From positions 51,214 through 115,213 of the forward strand of contig NZ_HG529492.1 of assembly GCF_000308275.2 (NCBI RefSeq): 64,000 nucleotides of DNA, in the 5' to 3' direction. Shown here piece after piece: positions 20,243 to 28,030 of the stretch (position 1 is the first letter of the stretch; every line of letters begins with the position of its first letter). The position numbers were made by a program, and so were the translations under genes. The stretch comes from Levyella massiliensis (GTDB lineage Bacteria; Bacillota; Clostridia; Tissierellales; Peptoniphilaceae). Below the pieces are notes generated by a model that had not been told where the DNA came from, searched no databases, and saw only the letters and a list, made by a program, of their open reading frames with translations.

Positions 20243-20992
20243 TTATATCTCTGATAATAATTGCAGTGCCAAATAGAGCTTTTGCATATCATGGTTGGCA
20301 CGAGGAAGCCCCTCGACTTCATAAGAACTCTCATTTAAGACATCTCCGGGTTCGAGAAAAGGATACAGTTCAAATCCATAAAAATCACAGGCTGCCTGTA
20401 CCCCGGCAAGTTCCATCTCCACGGCGATGCATCCCTCCGCCTTTCGTTTTGCGACAAGCCCGCGCGTCTCCCGAAGCATCACATCCGTCGTCCAGACTTT
20501 GCCTTTCGTATAGGGAGCTTTTACTTTCTTAAAAAACGCTTCCACTGTATCATGGTTAGGAATGGTCAGATAGTCGGAAGGAGCCGCATGATAATAAGAA
20601 GCCCCCTCACCTCTATAGGCCTCAGTCGGAATGATGTACTTTCCAAAAGTCTTTTTCCTGTCTAAACTTCCGCAGGAACCGAACATAATAAATTGATTGG
20701 CGCCGGTAAGCCAGTTCACTTCTACACATTGCGAAGACGCCGGAGCGGATCCTATCCTCGATAAGTAGAAGGCAAATTCTTGCCCTTTATATTCGCTTTT
20801 ATATATCGGCATTGCGCCATTGCAAGAGTTTACCTTCCCGATTTCTTGGCATTCAAACTGTTCAAGCAGATAGTCCAGTATGCTTTCTGAAAATGTGATC
20901 AAACATTTTTCGATTAACGTTTTCTTTTCACCGTAGAAATCTTTTAGGCTAATAATGGCCTCAGTGTCTTTATCATAGCTATCAATTATCAT
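20243..20992 (-). CDS. Nucleoside phosphorylase (PNP/UDP family)
   Basis: The start at 20992 (MIIDSYDKDTEAIISLKDFY) is preferred because AAAGG precedes it; upstream in-frame ATGs lack a ribosome site. The 249-residue protein carries the PNP_UDP_1 hallmarks: a phosphate/ribose segment FIMFGSCGSLDR, a substrate loop, and AVEMELAGVQAACDFYGFE, which contains the ribose-binding Met-Glu pair. It should split nucleosides with phosphate to a base and ribose-1-phosphate. The exact base preference cannot be read from the sequence. The gene overlaps the Nudix gene by 11 bp, suggesting a two-gene operon for nucleotide salvage or clean-up. Confidence 0.83.
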   Translation of the reverse strand: MIIDSYDKDTEAIISLKDFYGEKKTLIEKCLITFSESILDYLLEQFECQEIGKVNSCNGAMPIYKSEYKGQEFAFYLSRIGSAPASSQCVEVNWLTGANQFIMFGSCGSLDRKKTFGKYIIPTEAYRGEGASYYHAAPSDYLTIPNHDTVEAFFKKVKAPYTKGKVWTTDVMLRETRGLVAKRKAEGCIAVEMELAGVQAACDFYGFELYPFLEPGDVLNESSYEVEGLPRANHDMQKLYLALQLLSEI

Positions 20993-21494
20993 GATCTTGC
21001 CTTTTACCGTACTCCCTTTCATCCGTAATGATATGCGCAACACCTGTATGCGGTGTTTGAAGAAATTCTTTCATAAACGATGGATAGGCGTTAACGTTAT
21101 CCAGTTCATCAATTGGTATCCAATACATCGTCTCTTTCACCCCGGACATGGTACGGCTTTGGCTCATAAACACTCTTTTGCCCATTGGTTTCATCCAATA
21201 ATAAAAGGCAAGCTCATGGCACTCGACGCCTTTTAAGCCGGAACTGCCAATGAAAAAATTCTCATGGATCAACGCCAGATGATCCACTTCATAGGAAACG
21301 CCCGTCTCTTCCAAAACTTCTCTTTTCACCGCTTCTTCGGCCGTCTCTCCCATGTGGACGGCTCCCCCTACAGAATAGAAATAATCATCTACTTCATTTC
21401 CTGCAAACAATACGCAATTGTCTTCGACGATAATGGCGGCTGCTCGATATCGAAAGGCCTTTTTTTCATTTCTCAGGGCACAATCTTGTTCCAT
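20982..21494 (-). CDS. Nudix hydrolase
   Basis: I take the ATG ending at 21494 (MEQDCALRNEKKAFRYR), which has AGGAC upstream; an in-frame ATG at 21566 lies further up without a clear ribosome site. The Nudix box is complete at residues about 43-66 (G-x5-E-x7-REVLEETGV), giving the magnesium-binding glutamates. The fold begins with YRAAAIIVEDNCVLFAGNE, as in NUDIX family members acting on NTP or dinucleotide substrates. The C-terminal part has a YWIPIDEL motif common in this family. The substrate is unknown. It is the first gene of the pair with the phosphorylase. Confidence 0.85.
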   Translation of the reverse strand: MEQDCALRNEKKAFRYRAAAIIVEDNCVLFAGNEVDDYFYSVGGAVHMGETAEEAVKREVLEETGVSYEVDHLALIHENFFIGSSGLKGVECHELAFYYWMKPMGKRVFMSQSRTMSGVKETMYWIPIDELDNVNAYPSFMKEFLQTPHTGVAHIITDEREYGKRQDHDN

Positions 21495-21569
21495 TGTTTT
21501 TGTCCTGTCCTTTTTCTGATATAGGGATTGCAACTGTTGTTTTTTTCGTTGTTTTGTGAATTCCAATTA

Positions 21570-21779
21570 TCAATGAGTGTAGTCTACATCGTGCAAATGA
21601 GTCAATTGTTTCTTCTTGTATTGAGTAAGGAAGCGAATTTCATCATTCAGTGGTTGGATGTACAAATCATACGTTCCATCATGGAATTCGTAGCGTGCGT
21701 CCCCAGCAATGGTAGTTTTGGCGTACATCCAGGAACGGTTTCGGTATACACGACCCTGGCAAACAACAAATTCTAACTT
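21570..21779 (-). pseudogene. Orphan coding fragment, family not recognised
   Basis: A minus-strand frame of about 69 codons ends at TGA 21570-21572 and reads like a protein C-terminus (RVYRNRSWMYAKTTIAGDAR, later DLYIQPLNDEIRFL). It has no start codon or ribosome site, and a TAG stands in frame just upstream of 21779. Composition is protein-like, so I take it as a remnant, possibly of a mobile-element gene. I could not assign a family. Confidence 0.35.
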
Positions 21780-21886
21780 CAGCTAGGGCGCGGTGTCCCC
21801 ACTAAATGATGAAGAAATAAAACCACCCGGAATAGCTCGCCACCCGATTGACCGACTTCAATAAACGGAACTTTGTTATCGTTTCA

Positions 21887-22088
21887 GCGTCTTAAATACT
21901 CTTTTTATGTCGGTGTCAGGCACTTTTCCGGGCTTTCTGTATTGTCTTATTGTGCGTCCAGGTATCGAAGCGATGATCTTCCATGTATTTTATGGTCGCA
22001 TCCCATTGCTTTGTCGAAGCGGTGGCAAAGAACCATGCAATCATCCTTCGAACATCGTGGTCTTCACAACGAACCGAGGCGGATATCG
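21887..22088 (-). pseudogene. Decayed C-terminal copy of the AlkD-like DNA alkylation repair gene
   Basis: About 200 bp here closely match the 3' end of the intact gene at 27351-28025 (compare TTATCGTTTCAG at the start of both, and the stretch encoding WTHNKTIQKAR). Translated on the minus strand it gives AWFFATASTKQWDATIKYM and then frameshifts, with stops where the intact copy reads on to its end. Its upstream side abuts the cupin gene. It is a truncated duplicate, not a gene. Confidence 0.75.
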
Positions 22089-22415
22089 CTATTCCATTAT
22101 AAGAAGAAGCGCCATCTTAAACTTCTTTGTTGCTTTAACCGCGTGCAGAGCGGCTTTTGCAAAGTGGAAATTTTCGCCCGCCTTGATCGGATGATCTTTT
22201 CCCTCGTATGCAATCACCGCTTCGCCGTCCAAAGCAAAAAGGAGCGCCTCGCCAGGAGCGGCGTGCTCGGGAAGTCCCGCGCCTTCATCAAAGGCCATAA
22301 GGATACACTTCATCTTGTCATTGTGCTCCACATCCATTTTGACGACCTTTCCTTCTGCATATGGAACAAGATCAACCAATTTGAAAACTTCGCCTGCTTT
22401 GATTCTTTCGTTCAT
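22089..22415 (-). CDS. Small cupin-domain protein
   Basis: The ATG ending at 22415 follows AAAGGATG. The 108-residue product is a single cupin barrel: motif 1 is degenerate (GLPEHAAPGEALLFALDGEA) and motif 2 reads HPIKAGENFHFAKAALHAVKA, so a metal site with several histidines is possible. Such single-domain cupins are often sensors or isomerase-like enzymes; no specific reaction can be named. It diverges from the Crp/Fnr regulator gene, so it may share that regulator's control region. Its stop codon lies at the edge of the AlkD remnant, so its downstream flank has been rearranged. Confidence 0.75.
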   Translation of the reverse strand: MNERIKAGEVFKLVDLVPYAEGKVVKMDVEHNDKMKCILMAFDEGAGLPEHAAPGEALLFALDGEAVIAYEGKDHPIKAGENFHFAKAALHAVKATKKFKMALLLIME

Positions 22416-22541
22416 AAGATCATCCTTTCTTGTTAATGCCTCCGTATAGGCCACGTATAGACCATAGCTTCTTCGGTTATCATTTCATGGGATCGTTTTT
22501 GTATGCTATCGGCTTCTTTTATTTTAATTTCCCGCTTTGAT

Positions 22542-22582
22542 TATAGTAGAATGTAAGCAACAAATACGTTGCCTTGGCAACG
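22542..22582 (+). promoter_or_regulatory. Promoter and 14-bp palindrome in the leader of the Crp/Fnr gene
   Basis: A -10-like TATAGT lies at 22542-22547. Downstream, before the start codon, is a perfect inverted repeat CGTTGCC-TT-GGCAACG at 22567-22582. Its core GTTGC-N4-GCAAC matches the palindrome at 25093-25106 upstream of the DUF438 gene. Lying downstream of the -10, it would suit autorepression (inference). Confidence 0.55.
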
Positions 22583-22596
22583 GAATAGAGGTTTGC

Positions 22597-23268
22597 ATGA
22601 ATACTTTTTTTCTGACCACGACACAACTATTTTATGGCATCAGTGAAAGCGAAATCAACGAGCTGCTCCCCTGTCTGGGAGCAAATGAGCGTAAATTTCA
22701 AAAGGAAGAGATCATCTTCCGGGCAGGATTACCCGTCAACGAGATCGGGCTAGTGGAATTTGGCAGTGTCAATATAGTCGTTAATTTCTATTGGGGAAAT
22801 TGCAATATTTTTGCCCATGTTGGAGCAGGACAGGTCTTTGCAGAAAACTATGCCGCTATTCCCGGAAAAGAGCTCCTCTGTGAGGTCGTTGCCTGCGAAG
22901 AAACACAAGTGCTTTTTTTAAATATGCAGAATATACTGACTACCTGCTCTCGCGCTTGTGCCTTCCATACCCGCCTCATTAAGAATATGCTTCGGATTTC
23001 CGCGCAGGAAAATCTGAATTTATCAGCTCGCATGATGCACACCGCTCCCTATTCTTTGCGGCAAAGGCTGCTATCCTACTTGTCCGAGCAAGCACTGGAA
23101 AATGGAACACCACACTTTACCATCCCGTTTAATCGTCAGCAACTGGCGGACTACCTCGCTGTCAATCGCAGTTCTATGTCGAAAGAGCTGTCCAGAATGC
23201 AGGAGGAGGGATTACTTACTTATCATAAAAATAGATTTACATTGAAGGGACCATGTCTTTATGAATAA
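22597..23268 (+). CDS. Crp/Fnr-family transcriptional regulator
   Basis: I chose the ATG at 22597 (MNTFFLTTTQLFYGISESEI), which has AGAGG upstream. The 223-residue protein has a cyclic-nucleotide-binding-like beta roll (GSVNIVVNFYWGNCNIFAHVGAGQVFAE), a long dimer helix and a C-terminal winged helix (FNRQQLADYLAVNRSSMSKELSRMQEEG). The N-terminal cysteine cluster of oxygen-sensing FNR is absent, and the cAMP-contacting residues are not recognisable. It resembles the HcpR/NnrR-like branch, which senses nitrosative or redox signals in anaerobes; this placement is tentative. It overlaps the DUF488 gene by 8 bp. Two matching palindromes in the window are proposed as its operators. Confidence 0.82.
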   Translation: MNTFFLTTTQLFYGISESEINELLPCLGANERKFQKEEIIFRAGLPVNEIGLVEFGSVNIVVNFYWGNCNIFAHVGAGQVFAENYAAIPGKELLCEVVACEETQVLFLNMQNILTTCSRACAFHTRLIKNMLRISAQENLNLSARMMHTAPYSLRQRLLSYLSEQALENGTPHFTIPFNRQQLADYLAVNRSSMSKELSRMQEEGLLTYHKNRFTLKGPCLYE

Positions 23269-23629
23269 ATTACAATGCAAGCGGATTTATGAGCCGGCCA
23301 ACGAAACAGATGGTTTCCGTATTCTTGTGGATAGACTATGGCCGCGGGGCATCAAAAAAGAAAAAGCCCAAATTCATTTATGGGCTAAGGAAATTGCTCC
23401 CTCAAACGAACTTCGGAAATGGTTCTCTCATGATCCGGTAAAATTCGATGCGTTTAAAAAAAGATACAGACAGGAATTGACCAGTAATCCGGCATCACAA
23501 AAATTAAGCAATCTCTGTCTGCGAGAGATAAAAGATCAAAACATAACCCTTCTTTATGCCGCAAAAAACGAGCAATACAATCAAGCCGTCGTTATAAAAG
23601 AATGGTTAGAAGAACAGATCCAGGATTAA
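23261..23629 (+). CDS. DUF488 (YeaO-like) family protein
   Basis: The 122-residue protein contains the conserved YeaO/DUF488 signature: KRIYEPANETDGFRILVDRLWPRGIKKEKAQIHLWAKEIAPSNELRKWF, shown here by positions 7 to 55, with the invariant DGxRxLVDRLWPRG core. No reaction has been established for the family; members often sit with heme, nitrite or stress genes. It is translationally coupled to the Crp/Fnr regulator through an 8-bp overlap, so the two are surely expressed together. A bidirectional terminator follows. Confidence 0.8.
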   Translation: MNKLQCKRIYEPANETDGFRILVDRLWPRGIKKEKAQIHLWAKEIAPSNELRKWFSHDPVKFDAFKKRYRQELTSNPASQKLSNLCLREIKDQNITLLYAAKNEQYNQAVVIKEWLEEQIQD

Positions 23630-23711
23630 AAAACAGGAAAAGCAAAATCGACGACCTCGTGGAAACTCTCTAACGCAGTTGTTCTCACTGAACACGCAAT
23701 CCCTGCAACAA

Positions 23712-23754
23712 AAGGTTCCCCACTGAATCATCGCAGCAGGGAACCTTCTGTTTT
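23712..23754. terminator. Bidirectional hairpin terminator
   Basis: AAGGTTCCC (23712-23720) pairs with GGGAACCTT (23739-23747), followed by a short T-run on the plus strand (TGTTTT) and preceded by AAAA, which gives U-residues on the minus strand. It separates the convergent DUF488 and DUF438 genes. Confidence 0.7.
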
Positions 23755-23763
23755 AACACGGGC

Positions 23764-25035
23764 TTATTCCTTTTCTCCAAGAAAATGGGTCTTGGCAAAT
23801 TCCATATCCTGCACAAGCTCAACCGTGCCTATATACTTGCCGGCAGCATCCCTTACCGCCAAATATTGGACGAGCATGGTTCGTCCGCCTTTCTTCATCC
23901 AAACCGAAACCTCGTCGCGACGGTTATTTCGGAAATCATCAATGATTTGTCGTACCATCGGTTCAATCTTCGGCGGATGGCAGGAAAACACATCGCGGTC
24001 AATCGTCATAAAGGGACGCTTGAATACCTTCGGCCCTTCGTTGAAAAAGCGATTGATGTTGTCGGCATCGACAAAAGTAATTTCCATCGGGATCGTGTTC
24101 AAAAGTGCAGTAAGCTGTTCCATGGTCAGGTGTCCGCCCGGCATGACAATTTCGCCCTCTGTGACAGCAGATGGAATCGTTCCTGCGTTGTCAGCCTCTT
24201 CCCATGTTTCCTTTTCTACACCCAAGCAGACCGCATAATCCTTAGAATCCCGATAAATACCGTACCATTCTTCTTCCGTAAAATGCGCTGCACAAATGGG
24301 AAACAGAATGTTCTGTTCTTTATATATCATCTCCTCTGCGCGAGCCAGTACGGCGTCAAGCCGGACATTCCATTCTTCGTCATGCTCTTTTTCTCTCGCA
24401 AGTACCCCCAGCTCGTCACGGATTTCATCGTCCACCGTCCACATCACATCGGAGGGGCCGGATATGCCATATTTTACCTTAAGCAGAGGATAGAGCAGAT
24501 CGCCCTTCTTTGCATAGTGGATGGAAAGTTCACGAATGGAGGGAAGAAGAGAGCCATCACGCTTTTTCTTAAATTTTGCAAGCAACTGGGAAAGCGCATT
24601 GTTTTCCTTCGTCAGTGTGTACAAGGGATGCCCGATTTTTTCTCCCATCACGGCAGCGAGTCCTTGTTCATCGGTGCCGTTTTGCACAGGGGCACTCTTG
24701 TCCCGAGCCTTCTTCCTTTCTAATGAGGCTTCCACTTCTTTTTCGGCATTGGCGATTCTCTCCTCTATCGTTGCGCCATGGAAAAGGGCCGAATGGACGT
24801 CGCATAGGCGCTGCACCTCGGAAAGTGGCGTGCCCTCCGCCAGCAACTCCTGCTCCGCCTGCATGATCTCGGAAGCGTCGACTTCGCGGAATGCACGGAC
24901 GAAGTCTGCCCTTACCTCTTCCAGATCTTCCCCTTCCCCCAGCCTTTTCAAATAGGCTTTGAGTTGTTCCGTTCTGTTCTCGGAAGAATGGCCTGCTGCT
25001 GTTTCTTCTTTATTCCAATCCAGTTTCTTTGCCAT
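23764..25035 (-). CDS. DUF438 / hemerythrin-like / PAS protein
   Basis: The 423-residue protein has an N-terminal DUF438 domain (residues about 20-100: LKAYLKRLGEGEDLEEVRADF ... LCDVHSALFHG), a hemerythrin-like four-helix region (about 130-270: SIHYAKKGDLLYPLLKVKYG, EKEHDEEWN, KEQNILFPICAAHFTEEEW) that could hold a di-iron centre, and a C-terminal PAS domain (about 310-415: PMEITFVDADNINRFFNEG ... MVRQIIDDFRNNRRDEVSVWM). This domain order is typical of anaerobic proteins thought to bind O2 or NO and repair or sense damage; the precise role is not known. A Crp/Fnr-like palindrome lies about 41.5 bp upstream of the predicted transcript start. Confidence 0.83.
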   Translation of the reverse strand: MAKKLDWNKEETAAGHSSENRTEQLKAYLKRLGEGEDLEEVRADFVRAFREVDASEIMQAEQELLAEGTPLSEVQRLCDVHSALFHGATIEERIANAEKEVEASLERKKARDKSAPVQNGTDEQGLAAVMGEKIGHPLYTLTKENNALSQLLAKFKKKRDGSLLPSIRELSIHYAKKGDLLYPLLKVKYGISGPSDVMWTVDDEIRDELGVLAREKEHDEEWNVRLDAVLARAEEMIYKEQNILFPICAAHFTEEEWYGIYRDSKDYAVCLGVEKETWEEADNAGTIPSAVTEGEIVMPGGHLTMEQLTALLNTIPMEITFVDADNINRFFNEGPKVFKRPFMTIDRDVFSCHPPKIEPMVRQIIDDFRNNRRDEVSVWMKKGGRTMLVQYLAVRDAAGKYIGTVELVQDMEFAKTHFLGEKE

Positions 25036-25064
25036 AATGACATACTCCTTTTCCTTTTAGTTTG

Positions 25065-25108
25065 ATTTTATCCTGTGCGCACGTTTCTTTATGTTGCTAT
25101 AACAACAT
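25065..25108 (-). promoter_or_regulatory. Class II-like Crp/Fnr operator and promoter of the DUF438 gene
   Basis: On the minus strand a -10-like TAAAAT occupies 25065-25070, with no good -35. The palindrome ATGTTG-N6-CAACAT (25091-25108) has its centre at 25099.5. If transcription starts 7 nt after the -10 (25058), the operator is centred at -41.5, the usual place for activation by Crp/Fnr proteins. The core GTTGCTATAACAAC aligns with GTTGCCTTGGCAAC in the regulator's own leader. Confidence 0.6.
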
Positions 25109-25218
25109 GTTTTGCAAATAGTACCATTTATGTAATAACGAGCGTAATGGCAGTCACGCTGCGGCTGCGTAGTTGAAGTTTTGTTAAAACGGGGACGAAT
25201 ACATGTGATGTCCGATTG

Positions 25219-25247
25219 CTCTATTTTGATGCTTGATCAAAACAGAG
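25219..25247 (-). terminator. Hairpin at the end of the membrane-protein gene
   Basis: CTCTATTTTGAT (25219-25230) pairs with ATCAAAACAGAG (25236-25247) with one mismatch. The stem overlaps the stop codon of the gene ending at 25237. The T-run is weak, so termination strength is uncertain. Confidence 0.45.
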
Positions 25248-25716
25248 TTAAAAGATATCCGTCCAGCAGTGCGACAAGAAAATACAGAACCAGTGCTCTT
25301 AGAAAAGCTTGTATGTGCTTTTTAGGATTCTGGTAGAGTTTCTTTTGCGGTATTTTTACGAGTCGAATCCGCTTCGTATTTCTCCACCATAAGAGGTCAA
25401 TAACGATAAGGTCAAAGGCATTTAACGTTTCACCTAAAAAGAGCAAGCTCATAAAGTTATGCTGAAAGTTCGGCTGACGGATTCTGATTCCTAAAGCGAA
25501 AAACAAAACGGTGAAGATTAGAAAATTGGCCATCCATGTGGCGAATTTGCTTGTTTCCCTATATTTACCACGGTATTCTTCGATCTCTTGGATTCGCTTT
25601 TGCACTTCATCCGGATAGGACATGTAATTCCTCAAATTTTTCTCGTCCGTGCCGGTGCCTAAAAAACAAAACACGAAAAACGCAGAACACAAAATGACGG
25701 TTTCCAGTAAAAGCAT
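25237..25716 (-). CDS. Small integral membrane protein, unknown function
   Basis: The start is taken at 25716 (MLLLETVILCSAFFVFCFLG) after AGGGATGGG. The 159-residue product has about four hydrophobic spans, with a charged region (EVQKRIQEIEEYRGKYRE) between the first and second. The C-terminal half (LNAFDLIVIDLLWWRNTKRIRLV ... KKHIQAFLRALVLYFLVALL) matches the smaller protein at 49529-49813, so the two are paralogs. The shared FDLxxIDLxWW motif lies at a membrane boundary. I know no function for this family. Confidence 0.65.
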   Translation of the reverse strand: MLLLETVILCSAFFVFCFLGTGTDEKNLRNYMSYPDEVQKRIQEIEEYRGKYRETSKFATWMANFLIFTVLFFALGIRIRQPNFQHNFMSLLFLGETLNAFDLIVIDLLWWRNTKRIRLVKIPQKKLYQNPKKHIQAFLRALVLYFLVALLDGYLLTLF

Positions 25717-25747
25717 GGGCTTCCCATCCCTTCTTTGCGTACCTGTC

Positions 25748-26686
25748 TTAGAATTGCAACAATGCAATCATTTTATCCTGCGCCTCTCTGCCTTCTCTAA
25801 AGAAGCGCAGCAACGGATAGCAGTGACACATCCCCTCGCCTACAATCCTCTCATGTGGGGCATGGTATTTATCCATCGCTTTTTCAAAATACTCCGCAAA
25901 AGCATACAGGCATTCATTTTCACCGTAATAAAAATAGGTCTTTGGAAAATCCGAAAAGTCTCCGCATGTCCCATCCAGCATATATTCGGGCACATCTTCA
26001 TTTCCCTCCAGGATTTCCCTGGCGGTATGGAAGTAGGCCGGATCAAGCAGGATATCTTTTGCGTTGAGGGCTTCTATCTTTTCCCAAAGCTCTTTACTTT
26101 TAGCAGAATTCTTTCTGGGAAGTCCGCCCGGAGAAACCGCAAGGATCCTGCCGGGCATGGGTAAAGGCCGGCCTAAGGCATTGTTATGTAAAAAAATTCC
26201 AAGAGCCAAGCATGCTCCTGAGGAGAAGCCCAATACTCCTATCTTGTCCGCCTCATATGTTTTTGTCATCTTTTTATACGTTTCCAAGCAAACGTCATAC
26301 GTCTTCTTTATATTCTGATCTGCTGTACAAAGAGGATAAAATGGGAACCACACATCTTTTCCTGTTTTTTCCATTATTCTTTCGGAAAGAGAAAAATCCA
26401 ATTGATCCGGTCCCGTAATCATGCCTCCGCCAAAAAGATACAGCACCGCTCCTTTTGCCGGAGTTTCATTTTTTTGATACGTCAGAACCCTATGTCCCAT
26501 CACTTTTTGATCAAAGAGAAAATACTTTTTTCTGCGAGCCCTTTCCATCGCTTTGTCCATGTCAAAAGCAGACTTTGCGTTTTGTTTCTTTGCATATTCC
26601 AGGATATCTTTCTTGGACTTTCTGAATATTTTTTTCACGCCCAAAAGTCTGACTATGCCTGCCGCGATTTTATAAGTCAAAGACAT
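25748..26686 (-). CDS. Alpha/beta hydrolase, esterase/lipase-like
   Basis: The ATG ending at 26686 (MSLTYKIAAGIVRLLGVKKI) has a perfect GGAGGT upstream. The 312-residue protein has the alpha/beta hydrolase-3 layout: an oxyanion-hole segment YLFGGGMITGP in place of HGGG, the nucleophile elbow GFSSGACLAL (Ser in GxSxG), and a late His in EGMCHCYPLL. The acid residue probably lies near YYGENECLYAF. It should hydrolyse a small ester; the substrate is unknown. It lies in a minus-strand run with the methyltransferase-like gene. Confidence 0.8.
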   Translation of the reverse strand: MSLTYKIAAGIVRLLGVKKIFRKSKKDILEYAKKQNAKSAFDMDKAMERARRKKYFLFDQKVMGHRVLTYQKNETPAKGAVLYLFGGGMITGPDQLDFSLSERIMEKTGKDVWFPFYPLCTADQNIKKTYDVCLETYKKMTKTYEADKIGVLGFSSGACLALGIFLHNNALGRPLPMPGRILAVSPGGLPRKNSAKSKELWEKIEALNAKDILLDPAYFHTAREILEGNEDVPEYMLDGTCGDFSDFPKTYFYYGENECLYAFAEYFEKAMDKYHAPHERIVGEGMCHCYPLLRFFREGREAQDKMIALLQF

Positions 26687-26775
26687 TTTTGCACCTCCGT
26701 TTTTTAATACGTGTTGAATGGAAAGATCCCTCTTCTTATCTACCTTTATGAATCCTCCGGTTCTATTCTCCGGTT

Positions 26776-27270
26776 CTATTCTGCTTTTTTCGGCATCCAC
26801 GGCCAACAACGGTTAACGCGCCTGCAATACTCCTTATAGGCATTGCCATACCGATCCTTCAGCCATTTTTCCTCGGTATGCTGCATGAGCACCGTCAAAA
26901 GCCCCCAGTATAGAAAGGGAAGAATAAAAAACCAGGCGTTGCCGGCAATAAGAAGCATTCCGGTGCAAAGAAGCATAAAAGCAGAATAAACCGGATGCCT
27001 GACCCAGGCATACACTCCCGAGGTCACGAGATGATTCTTTTTAATATTCTCATCCAGTTTTGATACGATGACCGCCTGTATCCATATAAACACAGACAAA
27101 GTAATGAAAAGCGCGCCAATACACATGAGCAATGGTCGTAAAGAAGTCAGCCTCCCGGATGTCAATGCAGGATGATCCCTTAAAAGCACCGCCCCAAGCG
27201 TCGGCAATAAAATGGAAACAACATACACAGGTCCTACGCCGAAAATTGGTAAATGATCATGTTTTTTCAT
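26776..27270 (-). CDS. Isoprenylcysteine carboxyl methyltransferase-like membrane protein
   Basis: The start is at 27270 (MKKHDHLPIFGVGPVYVV). The 164-residue protein has about four membrane spans and the ICMT/PEMT signature near the end: YAWVRHPVYSAFMLLCTGML, then HTEEKWLKDRYGNAYKEYCRRV. In this fold the RHPxY and EE motifs bind S-adenosylmethionine. Bacterial members act on lipids or small isoprenoids, usually unknown. Its promoter (TTGAAA-17-TATAAT) is covered by a GTTAG-N6-CTAAC palindrome shared with the ABC transporter locus 14 kb away, which suggests a link to membrane stress or drug response (inference). Confidence 0.8.
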   Translation of the reverse strand: MKKHDHLPIFGVGPVYVVSILLPTLGAVLLRDHPALTSGRLTSLRPLLMCIGALFITLSVFIWIQAVIVSKLDENIKKNHLVTSGVYAWVRHPVYSAFMLLCTGMLLIAGNAWFFILPFLYWGLLTVLMQHTEEKWLKDRYGNAYKEYCRRVNRCWPWMPKKAE

Positions 27271-27289
27271 CGCCTGTTCCTGCTTTCTT

Positions 27290-27336
27290 ATGTTAGTCTT
27301 TGCTAACATTATATTTCTGATTTTATGGCATTTCAA
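27290..27336 (-). promoter_or_regulatory. Promoter with overlapping GTTAG-N6-CTAAC operator
   Basis: On the minus strand, -35 TTGAAA (27331-27336) and -10 TATAAT (27308-27313) are separated by 17 bp. The 20-bp palindrome at 27290-27309 (arms ATGTTAG/CTAACAT, core 27292-27307) overlaps the -10 and start region, a typical repressor position. The same core precedes both ABC transporter pairs. Confidence 0.75.
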
Positions 27337-27350
27337 TACGGTGAAAATTA

Positions 27351-28025
27351 TTATCGTTTCAGTGTCTTTAAATACTCTTTTTGTTTCGGTGTAATGCGCT
27401 TACTTTCCCGGGCTTTCTGTATTGTCTTATTGTGCGTCCATGTGTCAAGGCGACGATCTTCCAAATAATCTATGGTCGCATCCCATTGCTTTGCCAAAGC
27501 GGTGGCAAAGAACCATGCCGTCATCATGCGAACATAGTATTCTTCACGATGCACCGAAGCGGGTATTTCCAGATAGGCAGGCTTAAAATCTTCGTCCAAA
27601 AAGTGAGACAGTAACATCTCAATGCCAAAGCGGCAGGTATATGTCTTTTTCGATGCAGACCACTCTTTGATTTTTTCCAAAAGCGCTGTTTTATGCTTCT
27701 TGAAAATCTTGGGCGACAAGATATCGCAAACCGCCCAATTATCTACATATGGCAAAAACGCATCAACCGCTGCAATGCAGGCATCATAGTCCTTCATTTC
27801 CGAAAGAAGGAGGCTGTGGAGAATATTTTCGTCATAGTAGGTATGCGGCAAATCGCGCAGAAATATCGCGGCTTCCGGTTCCTGAGCAAGCCTTTTGGCA
27901 AGCTTTCTGGCCTCTGGAACTCGGACTCCTATAAACCGCTCTCTTGGAATATTCGGCGTCAATTTTGCCTGAAAGTCTGCATAGGCAACATCCTGCAAGG
28001 CAAATAGTTCTTCTGTGATATGCAC
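27351..28025 (-). CDS. AlkD-like DNA alkylation repair protein
   Basis: The 224-residue protein is built of HEAT-like helices of the DNA alkylation repair family (YADFQAKLTPNIPRERFIGVRVPEARKLAKRLA; DYDACIAAVDAFLPYVDNWAVCDILSPKIFKKHK; YYVRMMTAWFFATALAKQWD, described here by its N-terminal, middle and late segments). AlkD-type enzymes remove bulky or positively charged alkylated bases. The start at 28025 lies 5 bp after the Fic stop, with GGAG inside the Fic end, so the two are co-translated. A broken copy of its 3' end lies at 21887-22088. Confidence 0.85.
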   Translation of the reverse strand: MHITEELFALQDVAYADFQAKLTPNIPRERFIGVRVPEARKLAKRLAQEPEAAIFLRDLPHTYYDENILHSLLLSEMKDYDACIAAVDAFLPYVDNWAVCDILSPKIFKKHKTALLEKIKEWSASKKTYTCRFGIEMLLSHFLDEDFKPAYLEIPASVHREEYYVRMMTAWFFATALAKQWDATIDYLEDRRLDTWTHNKTIQKARESKRITPKQKEYLKTLKR

Positions 28026-28030
28026 TTCGT

